A DNA stretch of 64,000 nt from Microbacterium maritypicum (lineage in GTDB: Bacteria > Actinomycetota > Actinomycetes > Actinomycetales > Microbacteriaceae), in assembly GCF_008868125.1 (NCBI RefSeq), contig NZ_WAAQ01000001.1:1054001-1118000 (forward strand), written 5' to 3'. The position numbers were made by a program, and so were the translations under genes. Below, piece by piece: positions 8,256 to 17,370 of the stretch. Numbering within the stretch: the stretch's first letter is position 1; every line of letters begins with the position of its first letter. A model generated the notes under the pieces. That model had not been told where the DNA came from. It was given only the letters and a program-made list of their open reading frames with translations, and ran no database searches.

Positions 8256-9038
8256 GTGATGTCACGCGAGAGCCCGGGGCGAGGGCCGCTGTATCGGCTC
8301 TACACCAACAGGTTGCGACGCCACCTCGATCCGGCCACGGTGCCGCATCACGTCGCGATGATGATCGACGGCAATCGCCGGTGGGCGCGTCAGCTCGGAT
8401 TGGACACGCCTGCGGAGGGACACCGTGCAGGCGCTGCGAAGATGCGCGAGTTCCTCGGCTGGTGCGACGAGCTCGGCGTGCGCGTTGTGTCGCTCTATCT
8501 GCTCTCCAGCGACAACCTGAGAAAGCGCGACTCCGCGGAGCTCGCCGACCTCATCGAGATCATCGCCGAGCTCGCCGAGGCGCTGTCGCAGGAGGGGAAC
8601 TGGCGAGTGAAGCACGTCGGACGCTCCGACATCCTCCCCGCAGAACTCGCACGGGTGCTCTCCGACGCGGAGAACCGCACCAAGGATCACACCGGACTGC
8701 ACGTGAATCTCGCCGTCGGCTACGGCGGGCGCAATGAGATCGTCGACGCCGTGCGGAGCATCATTGCGAAGCATGAGGCCTCCGGTGGCACGCTGGAGGA
8801 CCTCGCCGCCCACCTCACGCCCGAGATGATCGGCGAGCACCTCTACACGGGTGGGCAGCCCGATCCCGACCTCGTGATCCGCACGAGCGGGGAGCAGCGG
8901 CTCAGCGACTTCCTCCTGTGGCAGAGCGCACACAGCGAGTTCTACTTCGTCGAGGCGTTGGGCCCCGACCTGCGTCAGGTGGACTTCCTTCGCGCGATCC
9001 GCGACTACGCCGACCGCGACAGGCGCTTCGGTCGCTGA
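8256..9038 (+). CDS. uppS: Isoprenyl (cis-prenyl) diphosphate synthase, UppS family
   Basis: 260 residues. It condenses IPP units onto an allylic diphosphate in cis to make the polyprenyl carrier lipid for cell-wall synthesis. The catalytic block MMIDGNRRWAR (Asp of IDGNRRWA) and the C-terminal signature RTSGEQRLSDFLLWQSAHSEF are complete. The SxxLRKR-like region SSDNLRKRDS is also present. Actinobacteria often carry two paralogues, a short-chain Z-FPP synthase and a decaprenyl synthase; sequence alone does not tell which this is. Start choice: GTG at 8256 lies 6 nt after TAGCGT (leaderless), while ATG at 8259 follows GGGAGGTG very closely. The two differ by one residue. Confidence 0.93.
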   Translation: MMSRESPGRGPLYRLYTNRLRRHLDPATVPHHVAMMIDGNRRWARQLGLDTPAEGHRAGAAKMREFLGWCDELGVRVVSLYLLSSDNLRKRDSAELADLIEIIAELAEALSQEGNWRVKHVGRSDILPAELARVLSDAENRTKDHTGLHVNLAVGYGGRNEIVDAVRSIIAKHEASGGTLEDLAAHLTPEMIGEHLYTGGQPDPDLVIRTSGEQRLSDFLLWQSAHSEFYFVEALGPDLRQVDFLRAIRDYADRDRRFGR

Positions 9039-9079
9039 CCCGGCGACGGGCCCGCGCAGACCCGTGCCACAATGACGAA

Positions 9080-10210
9080 GTGAGCACTTTCCAGGACTAT
9101 GTCGACACCTTCGACAACGAGTCCGGCTACCTGAACTGGGCGGCGTTCGGCCCGCTGTCGCCTTCCGTGCGCGAAGAGGTGTTCGCCGACGCCGACCTGC
9201 TCGGAAGCGGACGACCGTCCTCCCTCTCGCTGGTGGCCGAGCGCATCGGTCAGGCCCAGGAACTCGTCGCCGAGCTGCTGGGCGGCGAAGCCGACGACGT
9301 CACCCTGCAGCCGTCTTCGACCCACGGACTCATGCACGCGCTGTTCGGCCTGTCCGGCGCTGTGATCGCGAGCACCGCCGAGTTCCCGAGCGTGAGCCTG
9401 ACCCTGGAGCGCGCATCGACGGCATCGGACCGTGCGATCATCCCGCGGTGGATCACCCCGGAGGACGGACGCGTGACCGCTGATGCCGTCAGGGAGGCAC
9501 TGGATGACGAGGTGGTCGCCCTCGCCGTGAGTCACGTCGACTTCCGCACCGGGTATCGCACCGACCTGGCGGCGCTTCGCGAGGCGATCGGTCCCGACCG
9601 CCTGCTCATCCTCGACGCCGTCCAATCGTTCGGCGTGATCGACGTCGACTACTCCGCGGCGGATGTGGTGGTCGGACACGGCTACAAGTGGCTGCGCGCC
9701 GGCCGGGGCAGCGCCTTCGCGTGGTTCTCACCCCGCGCCAGAGAGCGTATCTCGCCCGTGCTCTCCGGTATCACCGGAACGACGGCCGCCGGTCTGTTCG
9801 TCGACGAACTCCCGGCGCCAGCGCCCTCGGCTCGGGCCTTCACCGTGAGTCAGCCGGACACGCTCGCCGCGGGACGACTCGCGATCGGTGTGCGCGATGT
9901 GCGCGATGCCGGTGTCGCCGCCATCGAGGAGCGCCTCGCGGAACACGTCGACACCGTGATCGAGATCGCCGACCGCCATGGGATCGAGGTGCGCTCCCCG
10001 CGTGATCGCGTCGAGCGCGCCGGCATCGTGGCACTCGCCCCGGAGGAGCCCGCACGCCTCGCCGCGGCACTCGCCAACGCCGGTCTCGTCGTGACCGCAC
10101 GTGGATCCTCGGTGCGGATCGCGCCCCACGCAGGCACGGATGCGGCGACGTTCGCGCTTCTCGATGAGGCCCTGCACGCGTTCGGCAACGAGACGTTCAC
10201 CAGCGCTTAA
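9080..10210 (+). CDS. Class V aminotransferase-fold PLP enzyme
   Basis: 376 residues from GTG 9080. The fold-type I PLP core is clear: LQPSSTHGLMHALF near residue 75, LILDAVQSFGVIDVD with the PLP-pyridine Asp, and GHGYKWLRAGRGSAF with Lys203 as the Schiff-base lysine. It groups with cysteine desulfurase/isopenicillin-epimerase-like aminotransferases. It lacks a SSGSAC-type reactive-cysteine loop, so desulfurase activity is unlikely. CACAAT (9068-9073) ends 6 nt before the start, a weaker leaderless match. Possible roles include amino-acid transamination or racemisation; substrate is not inferable. No operon partner is evident. Confidence 0.85.
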   Translation: MSTFQDYVDTFDNESGYLNWAAFGPLSPSVREEVFADADLLGSGRPSSLSLVAERIGQAQELVAELLGGEADDVTLQPSSTHGLMHALFGLSGAVIASTAEFPSVSLTLERASTASDRAIIPRWITPEDGRVTADAVREALDDEVVALAVSHVDFRTGYRTDLAALREAIGPDRLLILDAVQSFGVIDVDYSAADVVVGHGYKWLRAGRGSAFAWFSPRARERISPVLSGITGTTAAGLFVDELPAPAPSARAFTVSQPDTLAAGRLAIGVRDVRDAGVAAIEERLAEHVDTVIEIADRHGIEVRSPRDRVERAGIVALAPEEPARLAAALANAGLVVTARGSSVRIAPHAGTDAATFALLDEALHAFGNETFTSA

Positions 10211-10255
10211 CGAATCGCTGGCGTGTCGAGTCCGCGTTAATCGCCCACGCGGTCG

Positions 10256-10331
10256 TACGTTCTAGGCATCGGGCAAGGCGCCCGTTCGAGTCGGCCTCAG
10301 GTTGACGACTCGTGACCCCCTGGTCGACTCG
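10256..10331 (+). promoter_or_regulatory. phoH upstream region with repeated CGACTCG
   Basis: TACGTT (10256-10261) is a possible -10. CGAGTCG at 10287-10293 can pair with CGACTCG at 10306-10312 or with a second copy at 10325-10331, giving two mutually exclusive small hairpins in the leader. No known riboswitch pattern is seen. Confidence 0.3.
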
Positions 10332-10368
10332 TTCGAATAGCCGGGATTACCCGGGTCGGGAGTGGGTC

Positions 10369-11751
10369 GTGACCACACGTACAGCGCAGCAGGCCACAAG
10401 CACCGCGCAGCAGTCCACCCGTAAGACCACGAGGCGAGCATCGTCCGCCGATCCGGATCAGGATCTGCGCACCTATGTTCTCGACACCTCGGTCCTGCTG
10501 AGCGATCCGCAGGCGTTCTTCCGGTTCGCCGAGCACTCGGTCGTCCTCCCCGTCGTCGTGATCACCGAGCTCGAGGGAAAAAGGCACGATCCGGAGATCG
10601 GCTACTTCGCGCGGCAGGCCCTTCGACACCTGGATGACCTGCGCATCGAGCACGGACGCCTGGATTTCCCGGTCGAGGTCGGTGAGGGCGGCACTCTCCG
10701 GGTCGAACTCGCGAACACCGACTCCTCGGTGCTCCCGGCCGGTATCCGCCTCAGCGACAACGACACCCGCATCCTCTCGGTCGCGATGCATCTCGCGCAG
10801 GACGGTCAGGACGTCACGATCGTCTCGAAGGACCTGCCGATGCGTGTGAAGGCCGCGTCCCTGGGCCTGCGCGCCGAGGAGTACCTCGCCGAGCAGGCGG
10901 TGGACTCCGGGTGGACCGGGATCTCGACGCTCGACCTCTCCGGCGACGACATCAGCGACCTCTACGAGAGCGAGGTCGGCATCAGCGAGCAGGCTCGCGG
11001 CCTTCCGGTGAACACCGGACTGATCATCCACTCCGAGCGCGGCTCTGCGCTCGGTCGGGTGACCGGAGACGGCGAGTACCGACTGGTGCGCGGAGACCGC
11101 GACATCTTCGGGATGCACGGCCGTTCGGCGGAGCAGCGCATCGCGATCGACCTGTTGCTCGATCAGGAGGTAGGCATCGTCTCCCTCGGCGGACGCGCCG
11201 GCACCGGCAAGTCGGCGCTCGCGCTCTGCGCAGGACTCGAGGCGGTTCTGGAGCGGCAGCAGCAGAAGAAGATCATCGTGTTCCGACCGTTGTTCGCGGT
11301 CGGCGGGCAGGAGCTCGGCTACCTCCCCGGTGACCAGGGCGAGAAGATGGGCCCGTGGGGACAGGCGGTGTTCGACACGCTCGGCTCGGTCGTCTCGGGC
11401 AACGTGGTCGAGGAGGTGATCGAGCGTGGATTGCTCGAAGTGCTCCCGCTGACCCACATCCGTGGGCGCTCCCTGCACGACGCGTTCGTGATCGTCGACG
11501 AGGCCCAGTCTCTCGAGCGCAATGTGCTGCTGACGGTGCTGAGCCGCATGGGACAGAACTCGCGCGTGATCCTCACGCACGACGTCGGCCAACGCGACAA
11601 CCTCCGCGTCGGCCGACACGACGGGATCGCCAGCGTGATCGAGACGCTGAAGGGACACGAGCTCTTCGGCCACGTGACCCTGACCCGCTCCGAGCGTTCG
11701 GCGATCGCAGCGCTCGTCACCGAGCTCCTGGAGGGTGGAGAGCTCAGCTGA
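10369..11751 (+). CDS. PhoH family protein with N-terminal PIN domain (RNase/ATPase)
   Basis: 460 residues. A Lys/Arg/Thr-rich leader (residues 1-30) precedes a PIN ribonuclease domain ([38 protein letters not shown], with the expected acidic residues). A PhoH ATPase domain follows (from ~residue 245) with Walker [11 protein letters not shown] and Walker [10 protein letters not shown]. This is the PhoH2-type fusion, for which Mycobacterium homologues show RNA unwinding and cleavage. The GTG at 10369 is chosen because GGGAG lies 7 nt upstream; GTG at 10312 would add 19 residues with no homology look. The upstream spacer 10211-10368 holds short CGAGTCG/CGACTCG repeats. A 20-bp hairpin follows the stop. 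Confidence 0.92.
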   Translation: MTTRTAQQATSTAQQSTRKTTRRASSADPDQDLRTYVLDTSVLLSDPQAFFRFAEHSVVLPVVVITELEGKRHDPEIGYFARQALRHLDDLRIEHGRLDFPVEVGEGGTLRVELANTDSSVLPAGIRLSDNDTRILSVAMHLAQDGQDVTIVSKDLPMRVKAASLGLRAEEYLAEQAVDSGWTGISTLDLSGDDISDLYESEVGISEQARGLPVNTGLIIHSERGSALGRVTGDGEYRLVRGDRDIFGMHGRSAEQRIAIDLLLDQEVGIVSLGGRAGTGKSALALCAGLEAVLERQQQKKIIVFRPLFAVGGQELGYLPGDQGEKMGPWGQAVFDTLGSVVSGNVVEEVIERGLLEVLPLTHIRGRSLHDAFVIVDEAQSLERNVLLTVLSRMGQNSRVILTHDVGQRDNLRVGRHDGIASVIETLKGHELFGHVTLTRSERSAIAALVTELLEGGELS

Positions 11752-11759
11752 CGGCGTGA

Positions 11760-11804
11760 GACAGCGGATGCCGCGAGGAACGAGTCCTCGCGGCATCCGC
11801 TGTC
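11760..11804. terminator. Terminator hairpin, copy 1 of an identical pair
   Basis: Perfect 20-bp arms (11760-11779 and 11785-11804) with loop ACGAG, 9 nt after the phoH stop. The central 43 nt are identical, loop included, to the hairpin at 12975-13017 on the other side of the DUF559 gene. Confidence 0.8.
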
Positions 11805-11855
11805 ACATGTGCGGGGTGACTGTGCACAGCGGCCGGGCACTCGGCCGGGGTCAGC

Positions 11856-11935
11856 CCGGATGCATGAGCCATGGCCGCTTGCAGGATGGTTCCTCCTCCC
11901 CGGCTCAGACATTCGTCGGTTCCTCATGCATCCGG
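11856..11935. repeat. Inverted pair of the 12-mer CCGGATGCATGA
   Basis: CCGGATGCATGAG at 11856-11868 is matched by its exact reverse complement at 11923-11935, 54 nt apart, in the non-coding region 11805-12045. The 12-mer occurs again at 12901-12912 beyond the gene. Apart from a further pyrimidine-rich stretch, I see nothing else in this spacer. Confidence 0.6.
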
Positions 11936-12045
11936 ACAGGGGGGAGAAGGAGTATCGACCTGCACATCTGCGTGCTTCCAAGACCTGTCCACCAGTTGCG
12001 TGAGCGTGGCGGCGTCGCGGGGAGGTACGCAGCCAGGATCGAGGG

Positions 12046-12876
12046 ATGATCGATGTCGAATTCATCCTCGGACACCTCGGCGGGGTCGCGCGCGGAACGC
12101 GACTTCAGGCATTCGGCTGTTCGCGCTCGCGACTGGGGGCCGAGTGCATGGCAGGACGGCTCGTGCGGGTACGGCCAGGCGTCTTCGCCTCAACGGGAGC
12201 GGCGTCGGAGGTGGTCGCCGCAGCGGCACACGGAGGCGCACTCACATGTGGGAGCGCGTTGAGGCTCCGTGGAGTATGGACCCTCGAGGTCTCGAATGAG
12301 GTGCATGTCTGGATGGGGCTGGGTGGGCGACGGCATCACCCGAAGCCGTGCGCGTGCGTCGCTCACTTCACTCCCGGGCGTATGGACGTCGGGATCGCCC
12401 CGATCGAGGTCGCACTGGTGCATGCGTTCGGCTGCTACGGAGAGGAGTTCTTCTTCGCCGCGTTCGAGTCGGCGTGGAACAAGCGGATGCTGACGGCGGT
12501 GGCCCGCGCGAACGTCCGCGCGGCCCTTCCCTCGACAGCGCGCTGGCTCATCGATCTCGCGCGCCCTGATGCGGAGAGCGGCCTGGAATCGGTGGTGCGG
12601 CTGAGGCTCCACCTGATCGGGGTCGCTGTGCGCACGCAGGTGATCATCGACGGTGTCGGACGCGTCGACTTCGTCATCGAGGGTCGAGTCATCCTGGAGG
12701 CAGACGGTCGGGAGAACCATGAGGGGCCGGCGAATCGCCACCGGGATCTCATGCGCGACGCCGTGGCCTCACGTCTCGGATTCGAGACGCTGCGTTTCGA
12801 CTACGCGATGATCCTGCACTCCTGGGATGTGGTCGTGGCAGCGATCGCAGCGGCTCTCGGGCGGGCACGCGCCTGA
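12046..12876 (+). CDS. DUF559 (PD-(D/E)XK / Vsr-like) nuclease-domain protein
   Basis: 276 residues. Residues ~10-50 look like the winged-helix N-terminal part seen in AbiEi-type antitoxins and related proteins (GVARGTRLQAFG through VRPGVFAS). Residues ~178-255 fit DUF559, a very-short-patch-repair-like endonuclease fold: E181 in SGLES, D208 in RVDFVI, E218-A-D220-G in ILEADG, a downstream R233-D-L pattern and the ETLRFDY strand. Activity is unproven. The gene stands alone, flanked by duplicated hairpins and repeated 12-mers, which suggests an accessory module. The ATG at 12046 is preceded by GAGGG and by CAGGAT ending 6 nt upstream. No partner toxin or methylase is adjacent. Confidence 0.75.
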   Translation: MIDVEFILGHLGGVARGTRLQAFGCSRSRLGAECMAGRLVRVRPGVFASTGAASEVVAAAAHGGALTCGSALRLRGVWTLEVSNEVHVWMGLGGRRHHPKPCACVAHFTPGRMDVGIAPIEVALVHAFGCYGEEFFFAAFESAWNKRMLTAVARANVRAALPSTARWLIDLARPDAESGLESVVRLRLHLIGVAVRTQVIIDGVGRVDFVIEGRVILEADGRENHEGPANRHRDLMRDAVASRLGFETLRFDYAMILHSWDVVVAAIAAALGRARA

Positions 12877-12886
12877 CCGTGACGCC

Positions 12887-12957
12887 TGCATGAGTTCTTG
12901 CCGGATGCATGACTGCTCACCGTCATGCGCTCCGGCATCCGTGGCCAGGTCATGCAT
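12887..12957. repeat. TGCATGA repeats downstream of the DUF559 gene
   Basis: TGCATGA at 12887-12893, the 12-mer CCGGATGCATGA at 12901-12912, and ATGCATGAC (12905-12913) facing its reverse complement at 12949-12957. The cluster mirrors the repeats on the upstream side. Confidence 0.5.
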
Positions 12958-12973
12958 GTGAGCGGTGCCCAAG

Positions 12974-13018
12974 AACAGCGGATGCCGCGAGGAACGAGTC
13001 CTCGCGGCATCCGCTGTT
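12974..13018. terminator. Terminator hairpin, copy 2 of an identical pair
   Basis: 20-bp arms (12974-12993 and 12999-13018), loop ACGAG. It separates the plus-strand DUF559 gene from the convergent fumC and should act in both directions. Confidence 0.8.
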
Positions 13019-13030
13019 TCGTGGGGGAAC

Positions 13031-14425
13031 TCAGCCCGGGTGCGTCATCGACAGCAGGTCGAGCTTCTCGTCGAGCTGCTCGAGGGTGAGGTCGCCGCGC
13101 TCGACGTAGCCGAGGTCGATCACGGCGTCGCGCACCGTGATGCCCTTGGCGACCGAGTGCTTGGCGATCTTCGCCGCAGCCTCGTAGCCGATGAGCTTGT
13201 TCAGCGGAGTCACGATCGACGGGCTCATTCCCGCGAATGCGGCGGCCCGCTCGACGTTGGCCTGAAGGCCGTCGATCGTCTTGTCAGCGAGCACGCGCGA
13301 GGCGTTCGAGAGCAGACGGATCGACTCGAGCACGGCCGTGCCCATGACCGGGATGGCGACATTCAGCTCGAAGGAGCCGGATGCGCCGGCCCAGGCGACC
13401 GTCGCGTCGTTGCCGATCACGCGTGCGCACACCATCAGCACGGCTTCGGGAACGACCGGGTTGACCTTGCCCGGCATGATCGAGGAACCAGGCTGCAGGT
13501 CGGGGATGTGCAGCTCGCCGAGACCCGTGTTGGGGCCGGAGCCCATCCAGCGCAGGTCGTTGTTGATCTTGGTCAGCGAGACCGCGATCGTGCGCAGCGC
13601 GCCGGAGGCCTCGACCAGTCCGTCGCGGTTGGCCTGCGCCTCGAAGTGATCCTTGGCCTCGGTGATGGGCAGCTCGGTCTCTGCCGCGAGCAGCGCGATG
13701 ACCTTCTGCGGGAAGCCGAGCGGGGTGTTGATGCCGGTGCCGACCGCGGTGCCGCCCAGCGGGACCTCGGCGACGCGGGGGAGGGCCGACTGCACGCGCT
13801 CGATGCCCAGGCGGATCTGACGGGCGTAGCCGCCGAACTCCTGGCCCAGGGTCACCGGGGTGGCATCCATCAGGTGGGTGCGGCCGGACTTGACGGCGTC
13901 CTTCCACAGCTCGGCCTTCGCCTCGAGGGCGACGGCGAGGTGGTCGAGCGCGGGGATGAGCGTGTCGATGAGGGCCTGGGTGACCGCGATGTGCACGGAG
14001 GTCGGGAACACATCGTTCGACGACTGCGAGGCGTTCACGTGGTCGTTGGGGTGGACGGTCGCACCGAGGATGCGCGTCGCGAGCGTCGCCAGAACCTCGT
14101 TCATGTTCATGTTCGACGAGGTACCGGAGCCGGTCTGGTAGGTGTCGACCGGGAACTCGCTGTCGTGGTCTCCGGAGGCGACCTGGTCGGCGGCCTGGGC
14201 GATCGCATCGGCGATGGCACCGTCGAGAGTGCCGAGCTCCTTGTTGGCCAGCGCCGCGGCCTTCTTGATGCGGGCCAGGGCAGCGATCTGGGTCGATTCC
14301 AGTCCCTTGCCCGAGATCGGGAAGTTCTCCACGGCGCGCTGGGTCTGCGCTCCGTAGAGTGCGTTCACGGGCACCCGCACCTCACCCATGGTGTCGTGCT
14401 CGATGCGGTAGTCCTGCTCGGTCAT
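13031..14425 (-). CDS. fumC: Class II fumarate hydratase
   Basis: 464 residues. This iron-independent TCA-cycle enzyme interconverts fumarate and malate. The superfamily signature [11 protein letters not shown] (around residues 313-323) carries the catalytic loop serine; [13 protein letters not shown] and [11 protein letters not shown] are also conserved, and length is standard. The aspartase alternative is less likely given the overall sequence and the absence of aspartate-specific neighbours, but the families are close. The ATG is preceded by AAGGAGGG and overlaps the carbonic anhydrase stop (ATGA). It is therefore the last gene of the operon xseB, DUF4245, carbonic anhydrase, fumC. Confidence 0.95.
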   Translation of the reverse strand: MTEQDYRIEHDTMGEVRVPVNALYGAQTQRAVENFPISGKGLESTQIAALARIKKAAALANKELGTLDGAIADAIAQAADQVASGDHDSEFPVDTYQTGSGTSSNMNMNEVLATLATRILGATVHPNDHVNASQSSNDVFPTSVHIAVTQALIDTLIPALDHLAVALEAKAELWKDAVKSGRTHLMDATPVTLGQEFGGYARQIRLGIERVQSALPRVAEVPLGGTAVGTGINTPLGFPQKVIALLAAETELPITEAKDHFEAQANRDGLVEASGALRTIAVSLTKINNDLRWMGSGPNTGLGELHIPDLQPGSSIMPGKVNPVVPEAVLMVCARVIGNDATVAWAGASGSFELNVAIPVMGTAVLESIRLLSNASRVLADKTIDGLQANVERAAAFAGMSPSIVTPLNKLIGYEAAAKIAKHSVAKGITVRDAVIDLGYVERGDLTLEQLDEKLDLLSMTHPG

Positions 14426-15111
14426 TCCGAACCCTCCTTGGTTGCGGGGTCAGTTCCCTCGGTGGTGACGCCGTCGGCGTCGATTCCGACCGTGATCACG
14501 GGCACCGCGGTGCCCTCGGCCAGACGGTAGTTGGCGCCGACGATGCCCAGGCGACCCGCGGACACGGCGTCGCTGATGATCTCGGACGACTGCAGCAGAT
14601 CACTCACGGTGTTGCGCAGATGCTCGATGCCGACCAGTTCCGAGTCGATCTCGGCGACGGTGGTCCCGCCGCTCTCGGCCAGCACCTTCCGCGCGGCGGG
14701 AACGATGGGGGCGATCAGCTTCCAGATGTGCGGGGGCAGGGGAGCGGCATCGATCGCGGTGCCGTCGATAGCCGCACGCACGGCGCCGCAGGAGTCATGG
14801 GCGAGCACGACGATCAGCGGCACCTCGAGCACCGCGACGGCATACTCCAGGCTCGCGACGATCGACTCGCCGATCACCTGTCCGGCGTTGCGCACCACGA
14901 ACAGGTCGCCGAGGCCGAGGTCGAAGATGATCTCGGCGGCGAGGCGCGAGTCCGAGCAGCCGAACAGGGTGGCGACCGGATGCTGCGCTGCCGTCAGATC
15001 CTTGCGACGGGCGACGTCTTGATTCGGGTGCCGGGGCTCGTCCTGCACGAAACGGCGGTTGCCGTCCTGCATCTGCTTCCATGCGGCTGTGGGGGTCAAC
15101 GGGTGCGTCAT
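14422..15111 (-). CDS. Beta-class carbonic anhydrase
   Basis: 229 residues. It hydrates CO2 to bicarbonate using zinc. The ligand set is complete: C52 and D54 (with R56) in FGCSDSR, and H105 and C108 in AHDSCGA. The 52-54 / 105-108 spacing is canonical for type II-like beta enzymes of actinobacteria. No signal peptide is seen, so it is cytoplasmic. The ATG overlaps the upstream DUF4245 stop, and its own stop overlaps fumC. Bicarbonate supply for carboxylases beside a TCA enzyme is plausible but is inference from co-transcription. Confidence 0.94.
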   Translation of the reverse strand: MTHPLTPTAAWKQMQDGNRRFVQDEPRHPNQDVARRKDLTAAQHPVATLFGCSDSRLAAEIIFDLGLGDLFVVRNAGQVIGESIVASLEYAVAVLEVPLIVVLAHDSCGAVRAAIDGTAIDAAPLPPHIWKLIAPIVPAARKVLAESGGTTVAEIDSELVGIEHLRNTVSDLLQSSEIISDAVSAGRLGIVGANYRLAEGTAVPVITVGIDADGVTTEGTDPATKEGSE

Positions 15112-15752
15112 GGGGCCTCCGAGATGATGCGGATCTGCGGAATGAGGGATTCGGCGAGTTCGGCGGTCGAATCGGCCGAGCGCGAGCCGTAGAGCAGGAT
15201 GTAGTCGTCGCCGGCCTGCGTGCCGATGGCATACGTCACGTTCGCGTTCGATTCGGCGTTTCCGGGCTTGTAGACGTCCCAGTCGAGGCCGCCGATGCGC
15301 ACGGTGTCAGTCGGGGCGATGCCGTTCAGACGCTGCGGAGCCCAGGATGAATCGGCGTCGAAAGCCTGGGCCACCTTGATGAAGCCGCGCTCCGTGTCGG
15401 ACTTCGGGGCCAGGGTGACCTCCCACACCACGGTGGCGCCACCCTGCATCTCGGCGCCGTTCGCACGCCAGAAGTCGCCGAGCTCCGGGATCAGCACGGG
15501 GCGTTCCATCGACGACTCCACGCCCTCGGCGACGGCGGCGACATCCAGTGGCTTCTGCTCGACCGGAGTGCCGCGAGGGACGGCGAAGATGATGACCGCG
15601 ACCACGGCGACCGTGACCAGGAGCGCCGCCACGAGGTTTCGCACCGTCTGGCTCGACCGGTAGGCCTTGCTGAACGCGGCCTTGCGGGCGGCGGTCTCTT
15701 CCGGAGTCTCGGGGCGGCCGAGCTCGGCGATGATCGGGGGCTGCTTGCTCAC
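15108..15752 (-). CDS. DUF4245 membrane-anchored protein
   Basis: 214 residues from the GTG at 15752. A short cytoplasmic segment ([23 protein letters not shown]) leads to one membrane helix at about residues 41-63, then an extracytoplasmic domain ([27 protein letters not shown], and [11 protein letters not shown] later) typical of DUF4245. Function is unknown; the family is common in actinobacteria near xseB, fumC and glpX. The GTG start overlaps the xseB stop (GTGA). A longer upstream reading is only the continuation of the frame through xseB. Confidence 0.85.
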   Translation of the reverse strand: MSKQPPIIAELGRPETPEETAARKAAFSKAYRSSQTVRNLVAALLVTVAVVAVIIFAVPRGTPVEQKPLDVAAVAEGVESSMERPVLIPELGDFWRANGAEMQGGATVVWEVTLAPKSDTERGFIKVAQAFDADSSWAPQRLNGIAPTDTVRIGGLDWDVYKPGNAESNANVTYAIGTQAGDDYILLYGSRSADSTAELAESLIPQIRIISEAP

Positions 15753-15991
15753 GAGTCTCCTACCGGCGTCTCGACATCGGATGCCGCGGCGCGAGCCGCG
15801 TCGAGGCGGCGCTTGGCGCCCAGCAGCCACTCTTCGCAACGGGCGGCGAGAGCCTCACCACGTTCCCAGAGGGCGAGCGAGTTCTCGAGGGTCGGGGATC
15901 CCTGTTCGAGTTCAGCGACGACCTTGACGAGCTCGTCTCGAGCCGCCTCGAACGACAGCGTGTCCACAGGGGTGTCGTTCAGGGCGCTCAC
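15749..15991 (-). CDS. xseB: Exodeoxyribonuclease VII small subunit
   Basis: 80 residues. It partners XseA in the ATP-independent nuclease that degrades single-stranded DNA. The core [36 protein letters not shown] is the classic XseB helical pair. The GTG start at 15991 directly follows GGAGGA, and TAAGAT (16003-15998) ends 6 nt upstream, so either leaderless or normal initiation is possible. It opens the operon towards fumC. XseA lies just upstream on the same strand, ending at 16028, so all five genes may be read together. Confidence 0.94.
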   Translation of the reverse strand: MSALNDTPVDTLSFEAARDELVKVVAELEQGSPTLENSLALWERGEALAARCEEWLLGAKRRLDAARAAASDVETPVGDS

Positions 15992-16027
15992 TCCTCCATC
16001 TTACGTCGTGTGCCGCGGGTGTCCGGC

Positions 16028-17305
16028 TCAGGCGTCTTCCGCGATCTCGCCCTCCGAGCGGGCGGTCAGCGAGCCCCGGTCGAGGGTGATCGTGAGCGTG
16101 CTTCCGGCCGGGGCATCGGCGGCGTCGCGCAGGATCACGCCCCCATCGAGGTGGGCGATCGCGTAACCGCGAGCCAGGGTCGCGGCGGGCGAGAGCGCGC
16201 GGAGCGAAGCCCGAAGCTCTCCGGTGCGGCGCCCGGCGTCGTCGAGCTGTCGGTTCACGGTGTCCCGGCCGCGTCCGAGCAGCAGCCAGATCTCCTGGGC
16301 GCGGGCGTCGATGATCGGAGCGGGTGAACGCAGCACCGGGCGGGAGCGGAGCTGCTCCAGTTGAGCGATGTCGTGTGTGAGGCGCTGCGTGAGCCTCGTG
16401 GTCGCGCGGGACCGCAGCTGCGCGATGAGTGCCCGCTGCTCACCGACATCGGGGACGACGCGCTTGGCGGCGTCGGTCGGCGTCGAAGCCCGCAGATCCG
16501 CCACATCGTCGAGCAGCGGATGGTCGTTCTCGTGCCCGATCGCGCTCACGACGGGTGTAGAGGCCGCGGCGACGGCGCGCACGAGCCTCTCATCGCTGAA
16601 ACCGAGGAGCGTCTGCGGGTCTCCACCACCGCGGGCGATGATGATCACATCGACCTCGGGGTCGGCGTCGAGCCGGGCGAGGGCGGCGAGCGTGTCGGGA
16701 ACGCAGCGGTCGCCCTGCACGGCGGCGTACTCGGTGCGGAAGCGCACCTGCGGCCAGCGCAGCTCGGCGTTGCGGTGCACATCCTTCTCGGCGTCCGAGC
16801 GCTCGCCCGTGATCAGACCGATCACATGCGGCAGGAAGGGTAGGCGCTTCTTGCGCGAAGAGTCGAACAGGCCTTCCTGTCGCAGCTGCGCCCGCAGCTT
16901 CTCGAGGCGCTCGAGCTGGTCGCCCAGCCCGACGTGCTTCATCGCGGAGACGGCGAAGCTGAAATCGCCGGCCTTGACGAAGTAATCGGCCTTGACCGCG
17001 GCGACCACATGATCGCCGATGCCGATGTCGGAGGGGATGCGCCCGCGCACACTCGACCACACCCGGATGGAGATCTGCGCATCGGAGCGGGTGTCCTTCA
17101 GCCGCGCGAACACGTTGCCGGCGCGCACATTCCAGGAAGTGATCTCTCCCTCGACCCAGACGGTGTTCCACCGCGCGATGAAGTCGCGGATGGTGGCGTT
17201 CAGCCGGGTGACCGAGGTGGGAGCGTCGGCCGTCGAGTCGCGGGGTGCGACGGAATCGGCCGGTGGCGTCTCGCCCTGGCCCGTGGTCGCTTCGAAGACT
17301 GTCAT
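16028..17305 (-). CDS. xseA: Exodeoxyribonuclease VII large subunit
   Basis: 425 residues. The N-terminal OB-fold binds single-stranded DNA (LNATIRDFIARWNTVWVEGEITSWN then GNVFARLKDT, residues ~35-125). The catalytic domain has FDSSRKKRLPFLPHVIGLITGERSDAEKDV, DVIIIARGGGDPQTLLGFSDE and SAIGHENDHPLLDDVADLRASTPTDAA, all diagnostic. A coiled-coil region precedes the C-terminal ARGYAIAHLDGG segment. The ATG at 17305 follows GGGAGCGG; longer readings upstream run through the divergent ispH promoter region and are not credible. It is divergent from ispH, with 65 nt between starts. Confidence 0.95.
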   Translation of the reverse strand: MTVFEATTGQGETPPADSVAPRDSTADAPTSVTRLNATIRDFIARWNTVWVEGEITSWNVRAGNVFARLKDTRSDAQISIRVWSSVRGRIPSDIGIGDHVVAAVKADYFVKAGDFSFAVSAMKHVGLGDQLERLEKLRAQLRQEGLFDSSRKKRLPFLPHVIGLITGERSDAEKDVHRNAELRWPQVRFRTEYAAVQGDRCVPDTLAALARLDADPEVDVIIIARGGGDPQTLLGFSDERLVRAVAAASTPVVSAIGHENDHPLLDDVADLRASTPTDAAKRVVPDVGEQRALIAQLRSRATTRLTQRLTHDIAQLEQLRSRPVLRSPAPIIDARAQEIWLLLGRGRDTVNRQLDDAGRRTGELRASLRALSPAATLARGYAIAHLDGGVILRDAADAPAGSTLTITLDRGSLTARSEGEIAEDA

Positions 17306-17358
17306 CCGCTCCCGTTCCCGCTCCCGAGTCTCCCCGGCCTCGCACAGCTGCGCGGCGG

Positions 17359-17364
17359 TAGAAT
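17359..17364 (+). promoter_or_regulatory. Leaderless -10 hexamer of ispH
   Basis: TAGAAT at 17359-17364 ends 6 nt before the GTG at 17371 in the 65-nt xseA/ispH divergent spacer. Confidence 0.55.
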
Positions 17365-17370
17365 TCAAGG

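Noticed and set aside
10321..10352. GTTCGAAT sequence resembling a tRNA T-loop before phoH
   Set aside because: No acceptor stem, anticodon arm or D-arm can be built around it.
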